DNA of 13,689 nucleotides from Lentimicrobium sp. (GTDB taxonomy: Bacteria; Bacteroidota; Bacteroidia; Flavobacteriales; Flavobacteriaceae), in assembly GCA_022758945.1 (NCBI GenBank), contig JAEMQE010000178.1:1-13689 (forward strand). Direction: 5' to 3'. This document shows positions 1-6,424 of this stretch, in pieces. The number at the start of each line of letters is the position of its first letter. Within the stretch, counting starts at the first letter, position 1. A program made the position numbers and the translations under genes. The notes under the pieces are model-generated. The model did not search any database and was not told the origin of the DNA. It worked only from the letters and a program-made list of their open reading frames with translations.

Positions 1-27
1 GTCAAAGTTCAAAACTTTGACAAAGGT
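1..27. repeat. Palindromic repeat, left arm cut by the window start
   Basis: Positions 1-9 (GTCAAAGTT) and 13-21 (AACTTTGAC) are perfect inverted copies around a CAA loop. The right arm continues as AAAGGT to 27, so the left arm probably continues before base 1. The loop and its flanks (GTTCAAAAC) are identical to those of the larger palindrome at 73-117, so both belong to one design. Each arm is itself nearly self-complementary (CTTTG-A-CAAAG). No gene overlaps it. It may be a dispersed extragenic palindrome or the top of a second structured element that starts outside the window. Confidence 0.7.
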
Positions 28-50
28 GTTGAAATCCCAATAGTCATAAA

Positions 51-170
51 TAGCCCCGATTGCAGCGGCATCCTTTTATACCCTGTCAGGGTTCAAAACC
101 CTGACAGGGTATAAAAGATATAGCGAAAAGCGGGAGCAGAGCCCATAAAAACCTCAAAAAGTCTTGCTCC
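51..170 (+). ncRNA. Structured element resembling the Flavo-1 RNA motif
   Basis: The sequence reads as a long imperfect hairpin. CCCG at 55-58 pairs with CGGG at 131-134. A purine-rich internal loop follows, with AGCGG at 64-68 facing AGCG at 122-125. Then A70-T71 pair with A118-T119, C72 bulges, and a perfect 21-bp stem runs 73-93 with 97-117. A second small stem joins GGAGCA (133-138) to TGCTCC (165-170) and overlaps the first stem by two bases, so the two may compete. From memory, the boxes AGCCCCGAT, AGCGGCATCC and ATAGCG are typical of a common flavobacterial intergenic element, and I associate them with Rfam Flavo-1, whose function is unknown. The rpsA promoter lies downstream (203-233), so the element is not part of that transcript. 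The structure is seen directly; the family name is recall and unverified. The strand is inferred from the boxes. Confidence 0.45.
73..117. repeat. Perfect 21-bp palindrome with 3-nt loop
   Basis: Positions 73-93 are the exact reverse complement of 97-117, leaving only CAA (94-96) unpaired. Each arm contains an internal quasi-palindrome (CCCTG-T-CAGGG on the left, CCCTG-A-CAGGG on the right), so the DNA could form one long hairpin or two small ones. It forms the tip of the Flavo-1-like structure at 51-170 and shares its loop with the palindrome at 1-27. Confidence 0.9.
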
Positions 171-202
171 TAAAAATCAATCCATTATCTCTGGAGAATT
201 AT

Positions 203-233
203 TTTGCAGTTCAAAATAAAAGGATTACTTTTG
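203..233 (+). promoter_or_regulatory. rpsA promoter, Bacteroidota type
   Basis: TACTTTTG at 226-233 matches the Bacteroidota -7 consensus TAnnTTTG exactly. TTTG at 203-206 serves as the -33 element, with a 19-bp spacer. Transcription would start near 238-241, giving rpsA a leader of roughly 112-115 nt. This placement also argues against the longer reading frame that opens at 164, which begins upstream of the promoter. Confidence 0.75.
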
Positions 234-282
234 CACACCTTTTGGTGAATAAGAGTTTCCTTTGGGTAAAAACTAATTATAC

Positions 283-300
283 AAACAACTTCTGTTGTTT
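283..300 (+). other. Hairpin in the rpsA leader
   Basis: AAACAAC (283-289) and GTTGTTT (294-300) form a perfect 7-bp stem around TTCT, about 50 nt upstream of the rpsA start. The stem is AT-rich and followed only by a short T run, so it is a poor terminator. Many bacterial ribosomal protein genes are controlled through leader structures, and in enterobacteria S1 represses its own mRNA. Whether this hairpin acts that way here is inference. Confidence 0.4.
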
Positions 301-311
301 TCTAGCACGTT

Positions 312-347
312 ATGAAACTCGAGAAAATGCAGAATACAAATTTTTAA
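312..347 (+). CDS. Possible 11-codon upstream ORF in the rpsA leader
   Basis: An ATG at 312 opens an 11-codon frame (MKLEKMQNTNF) that stops at 345-347, only 5 nt before the rpsA start at 353 and in a different frame. Stop-to-start spacing this short would allow ribosomes to pass from one to the other. The peptide is not recognised. The frame is short enough to arise by chance, so its translation is uncertain. Confidence 0.25.
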   Translation: MKLEKMQNTNF

Positions 348-352
348 TCAGC

Positions 353-2128
353 ATGTCTGAACAATTAAAATCACAAGAAGAGTTTTTAGCAAATTTTAAC
401 TGGCACAACTTTGAAGAAGGTATTGATGCCGTAGATGAGAAAAACTTACAAGAATTCGAAGACCTAGTTTCAAAAACTTTTATCGCGACAGATCAAGAGG
501 AAGTAGTAGAAGGTATCGTTGTTAGAATTACGGATAGAGACGTTATCGTTGATATCAACGCAAAATCGGAAGGTGTTATTTCATTGAACGAATTCCGTTA
601 CAATCCAGCACTTAAAGTAGGTGACAAAGTAGAAGTATTGATTGACATCCGTGAGGATAAAACAGGTCAGTTGGTATTATCTCACAGAAAAGCACGTACT
701 ATCAAATCATGGGATAGAGTTATTTCGGCTAACGAAACAGGAGAAATCGTTAATGGTTTTGTAAAATGCAGAACTAAAGGTGGTATGATCGTGGACGTTT
801 TCGGAATTGAAGCTTTCCTTCCAGGTTCTCAAATTGATGTTAAACCAATTAGAGATTACGATGTATATGTAAACAAAATGATGGAATTCAAAGTGGTAAA
901 AATCAACCACGAATTCAAAAATGTTGTTGTATCTCACAAAGCGCTTATTGAAGCGGATATTGAAGTACAGAAAAAAGAAATCATCGGAAAATTACAAAAA
1001 GGACAAGTATTAGAAGGTGTTGTTAAAAACATTACTTCTTACGGTGTGTTTATTGACCTTGGTGGTGTTGATGGATTAATCCACATTACTGACCTTTCTT
1101 GGTCAAGAATCAACCATCCATCTGAAGTTCTTGAGTTAGATCAAGTTCTTAACGTGGTTATCCTTGATTTTGATGATGAGAAAACAAGAATCCAATTAGG
1201 ATTGAAACAATTGAACGCTCACCCTTGGGATGCTCTTGACGCTAAATTAGCTATTGGAGACAAAGTAAAAGGTAAAGTAGTAGTTATCGCTGATTACGGT
1301 GCATTTATTGAAGTTGCTGAAGGTGTTGAAGGTTTGATCCACGTTTCTGAAATGTCATGGTCAACTCATTTACGTTCTGCTCAAGATTTCGTAAAAGTAG
1401 GTGATGTTGTTGAAGCTGTTATCTTAACTCTTGATAGAGACGATCGTAAAATGTCATTGGGTATCAAACAATTGACTCCAGATCCTTGGACTGATATTAC
1501 TTCTAAATACCCAGTAGGTTCTAAACATGTAGGTATCGTAAGAAACTTTACAAACTTTGGAATTTTCGTAGAATTGGAAGAAGGAATTGATGGGTTAATC
1601 TACATTTCTGACCTTTCTTGGACTAAGAAAATCAAACACCCATCTGAATTTGTAAATGTTGGTGAAAAATTGGACGTAGTAGTATTAGAATTAGATGTTG
1701 AAGGACGTAAATTATCTTTAGGTCACAAACAAACTACTGCTAATCCTTGGGATCAATACGAAGATTCATTCGCAGTTGGAACTATCCACACAGGTGAAAT
1801 CTCTGAAATTGTTGACAAAGGAGCTACTGTAGAATTCGGAGAAGATATCGTTGCTTTCATTCCTACACGTCACCTTGAAAAAGAAGACGGAAAGAAATTG
1901 AAAAAAGGCGAATCTGCTGATTTCAAAGTAATCGAGTTCAACAAAGAATTCAAAAGAGTAGTAGCATCTCACACGGCTATTTTCCGTGAAGAAGAAGAGA
2001 AAGCTGTTAAAGCGGTCGCAGAAGCAGTGGCAGCAAATACAAATGCTCCAGCTTCGACTCTTGGTGATGCCAATGATATTCTTGCTGGTTTGAAAGCCAA
2101 AATGGAAAAAAACGAGAAAAAGAAATAA
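353..2128 (+). CDS. rpsA: 30S ribosomal protein S1
   Basis: S1 is the large RNA-binding protein of the small ribosomal subunit and helps capture and unfold mRNA, a role of particular interest in Bacteroidota where Shine-Dalgarno pairing is little used. The 591-aa product has six S1/OB-fold repeats, at about residues 50-113, 130-205, 217-295, 302-382, 387-469 and 476-553. Repeats 3-5 are most typical, with GVFIDLGGVDGLIH, GAFIEVAEGVEGLIH and GIFVELEEGIDGLIY followed by a D/E-LSW or EMSW motif. An acidic, Lys-rich tail ends in KNEKKK. The frame is open from an ATG at 164, but I chose 353 because the promoter lies at 203-233, the protein then starts MSEQLKSQEEF as in other flavobacterial S1, and A occupies -3 and -6. 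There is no Shine-Dalgarno sequence. It is a single-gene unit closed by a strong terminator. Confidence 0.95.
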   Translation: MSEQLKSQEEFLANFNWHNFEEGIDAVDEKNLQEFEDLVSKTFIATDQEEVVEGIVVRITDRDVIVDINAKSEGVISLNEFRYNPALKVGDKVEVLIDIREDKTGQLVLSHRKARTIKSWDRVISANETGEIVNGFVKCRTKGGMIVDVFGIEAFLPGSQIDVKPIRDYDVYVNKMMEFKVVKINHEFKNVVVSHKALIEADIEVQKKEIIGKLQKGQVLEGVVKNITSYGVFIDLGGVDGLIHITDLSWSRINHPSEVLELDQVLNVVILDFDDEKTRIQLGLKQLNAHPWDALDAKLAIGDKVKGKVVVIADYGAFIEVAEGVEGLIHVSEMSWSTHLRSAQDFVKVGDVVEAVILTLDRDDRKMSLGIKQLTPDPWTDITSKYPVGSKHVGIVRNFTNFGIFVELEEGIDGLIYISDLSWTKKIKHPSEFVNVGEKLDVVVLELDVEGRKLSLGHKQTTANPWDQYEDSFAVGTIHTGEISEIVDKGATVEFGEDIVAFIPTRHLEKEDGKKLKKGESADFKVIEFNKEFKRVVASHTAIFREEEEKAVKAVAEAVAANTNAPASTLGDANDILAGLKAKMEKNEKKK

Positions 2129-2153
2129 TCTAATTTCTTGATTTTGAATATAG

Positions 2154-2183
2154 AAAGCTCCGCAATTTGCGGAGTTTTTTTTT
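2154..2183 (+). terminator. rpsA intrinsic terminator
   Basis: CTCCGCA (2158-2164) pairs with TGCGGAG (2168-2174) around an ATT loop, directly followed by nine T residues (2175-2183). It begins 26 nt after the rpsA stop codon. The GC-rich stem and long T tract make this a classical Rho-independent terminator. Confidence 0.93.
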
Positions 2184-2214
2184 GCCACAGATTTTACAGA
2201 TTTTCACAGATTTT
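2184..2214 (+). repeat. ACRRATT-phased repeat, ACAGATT variant
   Basis: GCC is followed by three ACAGATT units starting at 2187, 2196 and 2206, so 9 and 10 bp apart. The element abuts the T tract of the rpsA terminator. The copy at 6309-6337 has the same GCC opening and the same 9/10 spacing with ACGAATT units, so both belong to one dispersed family. No coding potential was seen here. Confidence 0.75.
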
Positions 2215-2322
2215 TTTGATTGTGGAGATTTGTATTTAATTTACCAAAAATTTCATTTGTGATAAGATGCTTTTTTTGCTCATTAGAAATATACAAAAAA
2301 CAAATGAATATTTTTAAAAGTA

Positions 2323-2356
2323 AAAATGCCAATCCTAAAATCAGGATTGGCATTTT
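2323..2356 (-). terminator. pheT intrinsic terminator
   Basis: A perfect 14-bp stem joins 2323-2336 to 2343-2356 around a 6-nt loop. On the minus strand the outer pairs give a TTTTT run (2326-2322), followed by A, C and TTTT. It lies about 50 nt beyond the pheT stop codon. The symmetric A/T flanks could also stop any read-through arriving from rpsA. Confidence 0.82.
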
Positions 2357-2406
2357 ATATTAAACAGAACTTAAATGATCTTAAATACCTTATATGGTTA
2401 ATTAAA

Positions 2407-4827
2407 TTACCTCAAACTAGCGCCCAGTTCCGTTTCTAAATTCTTTTGCAACTTGCCCATAATTTTGTCAATTTGAACATCGGTCAGGGTTTTGGTGTTG
2501 TCCTGAATGGTGAAACTCACTGCGTAGGATTTCTTTCCTTCCGGAAGATTCTTACCTTGGTACACATCGAATAAATTAATGTCTTTCAATAATGATTTCT
2601 CTGTTTGTCTGGCAATGTTATAGATAGCATCAAAAGAAACACTGTCATCCAATAGCAAGGACAAATCTCTGCGCACTTCAGGATATTTAGGAATTTCGGT
2701 ATATTTGATTTTATTGGAAAGTAATTTTAAAATCAAAGCCCAATTGAAATCGGCGAACAAAACTTCTTGTTTAATGTCAAAATGTTTCAATATTGATTTT
2801 TTGACTACGCCATATTCTACCAAAATATCATTTCCAAAACCAATCGCGATTCCTTCCGAAAAAACATCGGAAGTTACAGGCAGATTTTGTGTTTTTTGAA
2901 TGCCCAATCTCGAAAGCACGCCGTTTACATAGCCTTTGAATAAAAAGAAATTCGAAGGTTTTAGTGCATTTGTCCAACTTTCCTGATTACGATTTCCAGT
3001 AACAAACATCGTCAAATGTTTGTGTTCTTCGTAACCGGTTTCGAATTTATGATAAGATTTTCCGAATTCGAAAAATTTCAAATCTGAATTTCTACGGTTG
3101 ATGTTATACGATAACGCTTCGAGTCCAGAGAACAACAGCGATTGACGCATTGCTGCCAAATCATTACTCAAAGGGTTTAGAATTATGACATTGTGTTCCT
3201 CTTTCAATATTTCCGACAATTGAACGTAAGATGCTGTTGTCAAGGAATTGGCCATCATTTCATTAAATCCTTGTGAATTCAATTGGGTGGCAATTACATT
3301 TTGCACTTTATAATCTTCTGTTCTCGGAGCAATGGAAACCGTAGCATTCAGTTTCTCCGAGAATTTGATATTGTTGTAGCCATAAACTCGAAGGATTTCT
3401 TCAATAACATCAATTTCTCTTTGTACATCAACGCGATAAGCCGGAATTATCAAGCCTAAACCAGCGTCAGAAACACTATTAATTTTGATTTCTAAGGAAG
3501 CCAAAATATTTTTAATAATTTCCTTTGGCAATTCCTGACCAATAATTTTCTTTACATTATTGAAGTTCAAAAACACAGGAAAATCTTCAATTTTCTTTGG
3601 ATAAACATCGACAATATCTGATGTGATTTCACCTCCAGCGACTTCCTGAATCAACAAAGCGGCACGTTTCAAGGCGTATTCCGTGATGGTCGGGTCAATT
3701 CCTCTTTCAAATCTGAACGAAGCGTCGGTATTTAATTGATGTCTTTTGGCACTTTTTCGAATGCTCACAGGATTAAAATAGGCGCTTTCGAGGAAAATAG
3801 CAGTAGTCGTTTCAGAAACACCTGAACTTTTTCCGCCAAAAACTCCAGCGATACACAAAGGGCCGTTTTCGTCGCAAATCATTAAGTCTTCTTCGTGCAA
3901 ACTTCTTTCCACATCATCAAGCGTAGTAAATTTGGTTCCAGAAGGAAGTGTTTTTACAATTATTTTTCCACTGATTTTTGAAGCATCAAAAGCGTGCAGT
4001 GGTTGTCCTAATTCGTGTAAGACATAATTGGTAACATCAACAATATTATTTTTTGGATTTATTCCAATGGCTTTCAATCTATTTTGAAGCCAGCTTGGGG
4101 ATGGTTTTATGGTAATTCCGGAAATCGTAACTCCACAGTATCTTGGAGCTAACAGCGTTTTTTCTACTTTTACATCAATCTTCAAGATTCTTTTATCTAC
4201 TCTAAAGTTGCTCACAGATGGAGTAATAAATTCTACATTAACACCAGTTTGCGATAAACCAGCTCTTAAATCACGAGCAGTTCCAAGATGACTCATTGCA
4301 TCAGCACGATTGGGAGTAAGTCCAATTTCGAAAACTTCGTCATTTTCAATTTTAAAAACACTTGCAGCCGTTGTTCCAGCTTTTATTGCATTGTCAAGAA
4401 TCATAATACCCTCGTGACTTTCTCCAAGACCTAATTCATCTTCGGCGCAAATCATTCCGTGGCTTTCCTGACCTCGGATTTTTCCTTTTTTTATTTGAAA
4501 TGAAACACCTTCTTTATCGTATAAAGTGGTTCCAATGGTGGCAACAGGCACTTTTTGACCAGCAGCAACATTGGGTGCACCACAAACAATTTGAATCGGA
4601 ATTCCATCCCCTAAATCTACTGTGGTAACTTTCAAACGGTCAGCATCAGGATGTTGGACACAAGTAAGAACGTGCCCCACGATTATACCTTCTAATCCTC
4701 CTTTTACAGATTGATATTTTTCGACCATTTCTACTTCCAGACCTAAATCTGTTAGCAAAGCAGCTGTTTCTTCGGATTTCCAGTCTATTTTAATGAATTG
4801 TTTTAACCAGTTGTAAGATATTTTCAT
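2407..4827 (-). CDS. pheT: Phenylalanine--tRNA ligase beta subunit
   Basis: PheT is the large subunit of the cytoplasmic alpha2-beta2 enzyme that charges tRNA-Phe using ATP. The beta chain binds tRNA and edits mischarged Tyr-tRNA. The 806-aa product has the full bacterial architecture. An N-terminal EMAP/OB tRNA-binding domain spans about 40-150 (HPDADRLKV near 59, CGAPN near 82). The B3/B4 editing module follows at about 215-375, with LGQPLHAFD around 273-281 and CIAGVFGG around 325-332. Next come a B5 domain (about 405-480), the degenerate class II catalytic-like core, and the C-terminal FDX-ACB anticodon-binding domain (about 712-806, starting YPEVRRDLSLL). The start MKISYNWLKQF is typical and is served by a promoter 28-58 bp upstream. 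It is transcribed alone; the catalytic partner pheS is not in the window. Confidence 0.97.
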   Translation of the reverse strand: MKISYNWLKQFIKIDWKSEETAALLTDLGLEVEMVEKYQSVKGGLEGIIVGHVLTCVQHPDADRLKVTTVDLGDGIPIQIVCGAPNVAAGQKVPVATIGTTLYDKEGVSFQIKKGKIRGQESHGMICAEDELGLGESHEGIMILDNAIKAGTTAASVFKIENDEVFEIGLTPNRADAMSHLGTARDLRAGLSQTGVNVEFITPSVSNFRVDKRILKIDVKVEKTLLAPRYCGVTISGITIKPSPSWLQNRLKAIGINPKNNIVDVTNYVLHELGQPLHAFDASKISGKIIVKTLPSGTKFTTLDDVERSLHEEDLMICDENGPLCIAGVFGGKSSGVSETTTAIFLESAYFNPVSIRKSAKRHQLNTDASFRFERGIDPTITEYALKRAALLIQEVAGGEITSDIVDVYPKKIEDFPVFLNFNNVKKIIGQELPKEIIKNILASLEIKINSVSDAGLGLIIPAYRVDVQREIDVIEEILRVYGYNNIKFSEKLNATVSIAPRTEDYKVQNVIATQLNSQGFNEMMANSLTTASYVQLSEILKEEHNVIILNPLSNDLAAMRQSLLFSGLEALSYNINRRNSDLKFFEFGKSYHKFETGYEEHKHLTMFVTGNRNQESWTNALKPSNFFLFKGYVNGVLSRLGIQKTQNLPVTSDVFSEGIAIGFGNDILVEYGVVKKSILKHFDIKQEVLFADFNWALILKLLSNKIKYTEIPKYPEVRRDLSLLLDDSVSFDAIYNIARQTEKSLLKDINLFDVYQGKNLPEGKKSYAVSFTIQDNTKTLTDVQIDKIMGKLQKNLETELGASLR

Positions 4828-4854
4828 TGTGTTTTATATGAATTTTCAAAGTGG

Positions 4855-4885
4855 CAAATATAATCAATGTTTCTTGAGGTTCAAA
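4855..4885 (-). promoter_or_regulatory. pheT promoter, Bacteroidota type
   Basis: Read on the minus strand, TATATTTG (4862-4855) matches TAnnTTTG exactly, and TTTG (4885-4882) lies 19 bp upstream as the -33 element. Transcription would begin near 4849, leaving a leader of about 20 nt. This separates pheT from the efflux operon upstream. Confidence 0.75.
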
Positions 4886-4908
4886 GTTAGAAACAAACAA
4901 ACTTTGAA
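4880..4908. repeat. Inverted repeat overlapping the pheT -33 box
   Basis: TTCAAAGTT (4880-4888) and AACTTTGAA (4900-4908) form a 9-bp stem with an 11-nt loop. It lies downstream of the outer-membrane channel gene and covers the -33 element of the pheT promoter. No T tract follows on the minus strand, so it is a poor intrinsic terminator. It could be an operator, a weak transcript end or chance in AT-rich DNA. Confidence 0.4.
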
Positions 4909-4955
4909 ACACTTTGTATGAATTATTAACTCAAAATTTATTCTACAAAAGGTTT

Positions 4956-6266
4956 TTAAAATGTAAGACTTCCAGCTAGTTCTTTCAATAAAATTTCGGT
5001 TAATTTAGCTTGAAATTGCGCATTGCTGTAATTTACTTTGGCATTGATATAATTCAACTGAGCCGTTCTGAATTCCAATGTGGTTATGGTTCCAATACGG
5101 AATTTATCTACCGTAATTTCTAAGTTTTGCTTTGCAATAGCTTCGTTTTCGTATTCTAAATCAATTAATTCCAGATTAGTCAAATAGGTTTGATAATAGG
5201 CTGTTAATTGTGAATTCAGTTTTTGATTTTGTTGGTCGATTGCTAATTTCGCATTGTCAATTTCCATTTTGGCAATTTTTTCATTTCGGTTTTGTGTAAA
5301 TCCATCAAACAAATTTAATGATGCTTTAAAACCGTAATTGAGTCCCTGCGCTGAAGATTGTGTTGTAAAACCAAGGCCTGATTTGCTTTCTGAAAAGACA
5401 TAACCCGTTGTCAAGTTTACCGTTGGATATCGCTCGCCTTTTATTTGTTTTAATTGCAATTCCGAAATTCTTTGGTTGATGATTTGGGTTTCCAGTTCTG
5501 GATTTTGTTTTTCGGCCAAAGCAGTTAATTCCGGAAGCAGTAAACTTTTGTCCACAGCAATATCATCGACTACTTTGAATTCAATTTTTGAATCCCGAGC
5601 CATCACTTGGTTTAACAAAATTTTTGTGTTGGCATACGATTCTTTCTGTCTTAATTGATTTGTTTTGTCCGTATTCAGGTCAACTTGTGCATTTAAAACC
5701 TCTAATTTTGATGCTTTTCCAATTGTAAAACGGTTTTTTGCCAAAGTCAATCGTTGATTTGAAATTTCAATAGTTGTATCCAATGCCGCCAATTGTTGTT
5801 GCTGGTTTACCAATTGAAAATAGACCGTATTTAAGTTGCTTATTTTTGATATGATAGTCAGTTTTAGTTGGGTTTCACCCAATTTTTGCAATTCTTTTAA
5901 TTGGTCTAATTTAGCAAACATTTTAAAACCGTCAAAAATGGTCCAATCTAAACCAACTCCATAATTCAAACTGCTGTTTTTAGCATTATCCAGTGAATTT
6001 ACTGTTCCGTCGGAACGTGTTTGCGAAAGGTTTTGAATGCCGTTATTGTCCACAACACTTGCCGTTACTACGGGTAACATTCCAGCGTTTCCAGAGGATA
6101 CATTGGTTTTGTCAATGTTCAAATTGTTGGAAGCAATTTTGATTTCATAATTATTTTCCAATGCTATTTTCACGGCATCTTCAATAGTTAGGATTTCTTG
6201 AGCATTTATTTTTACAATGCAAAAGAAGCATAAAACCAGACTTCGAATTGTATTTTTAGTATTCAT
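4956..6266 (-). CDS. TolC-family outer-membrane efflux channel
   Basis: This is the exit duct of the tripartite efflux system: a trimeric beta-barrel in the outer membrane with a long periplasmic alpha-helical tunnel that meets the adaptor. The 436-aa precursor begins with a signal peptide (hydrophobic stretch about 8-20, likely cleavage after INA at residue 22, leaving QEILTIEDAV). There is no lipobox Cys at the cleavage site, so it is not a NodT-type lipoprotein. Two outer-membrane efflux repeats are visible, each with a beta-strand motif (WTIFDGFKMF, SLNLFDGFTQNR) followed by long Gln/Leu/Asn-rich helices. TAQLNYINAKVNYSNAQF near the C-terminus is typical. It is the last gene of the set, 158 bp after the pump gene, with no clear promoter in that gap. 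Substrates cannot be told from sequence. Confidence 0.92.
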   Translation of the reverse strand: MNTKNTIRSLVLCFFCIVKINAQEILTIEDAVKIALENNYEIKIASNNLNIDKTNVSSGNAGMLPVVTASVVDNNGIQNLSQTRSDGTVNSLDNAKNSSLNYGVGLDWTIFDGFKMFAKLDQLKELQKLGETQLKLTIISKISNLNTVYFQLVNQQQQLAALDTTIEISNQRLTLAKNRFTIGKASKLEVLNAQVDLNTDKTNQLRQKESYANTKILLNQVMARDSKIEFKVVDDIAVDKSLLLPELTALAEKQNPELETQIINQRISELQLKQIKGERYPTVNLTTGYVFSESKSGLGFTTQSSAQGLNYGFKASLNLFDGFTQNRNEKIAKMEIDNAKLAIDQQNQKLNSQLTAYYQTYLTNLELIDLEYENEAIAKQNLEITVDKFRIGTITTLEFRTAQLNYINAKVNYSNAQFQAKLTEILLKELAGSLTF

Positions 6267-6275
6267 ATTTTGTTA

Positions 6276-6375
6276 TTTTTTTGCCACGAATTTATATTAA
6301 AAAAATCAGCCACGAATTACACGAATTCACACGAATTGCTTCTTATAATTTTTAAAAAATTAGTGAAAATTCGTG
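6276..6375. repeat. ACRRATT-phased repeat, ACGAATT variant, with inverted copy
   Basis: A run of seven T (6276-6282) is followed by GCCACGAATT, then by a second GCC (6309-6311) and ACGAATT units starting at 6312, 6321 and 6331, so 9 and 10 bp apart. AATTCGTG at 6368-6375 is an inverted copy. The mRNA between pump and channel genes could fold by pairing these. Most of the 158-bp gap is this element; the remainder (6376-6424) ends in a ten-A run and holds no recognisable promoter. Confidence 0.7.
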
Positions 6376-6424
6376 ACCCGAGACCAAAGGTTGAACAGGC
6401 GAAGCAAATTCGTAAAAAAAAAAT

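Noticed and set aside
164..352. 63-residue N-terminal extension of ribosomal protein S1
   Set aside because: The frame is open, but the extension starts upstream of an exact promoter at 203-233, its residues do not resemble S1, and 353 gives the typical flavobacterial start with A at -3 and -6.
1766..2188. Antisense frame of 140 codons over the rpsA end
   Set aside because: It lies opposite conserved S1 coding sequence, is rich in Phe, Ser and Cys as expected of an antisense shadow, and has no promoter or recognisable domain.
2184..2214. CRISPR array from the regularly spaced ACAGATT units
   Set aside because: Units are 7 bp at 9-10 bp spacing, with no spacers of 30 bp and no cas genes.
4880..4908. 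Decayed copy of the GTTCAAAAC palindrome family
   Set aside because: It shares CAAAGTT and AACTTTG but lacks the 3-nt CAA loop and the self-complementary arms; AT-rich chance is sufficient.
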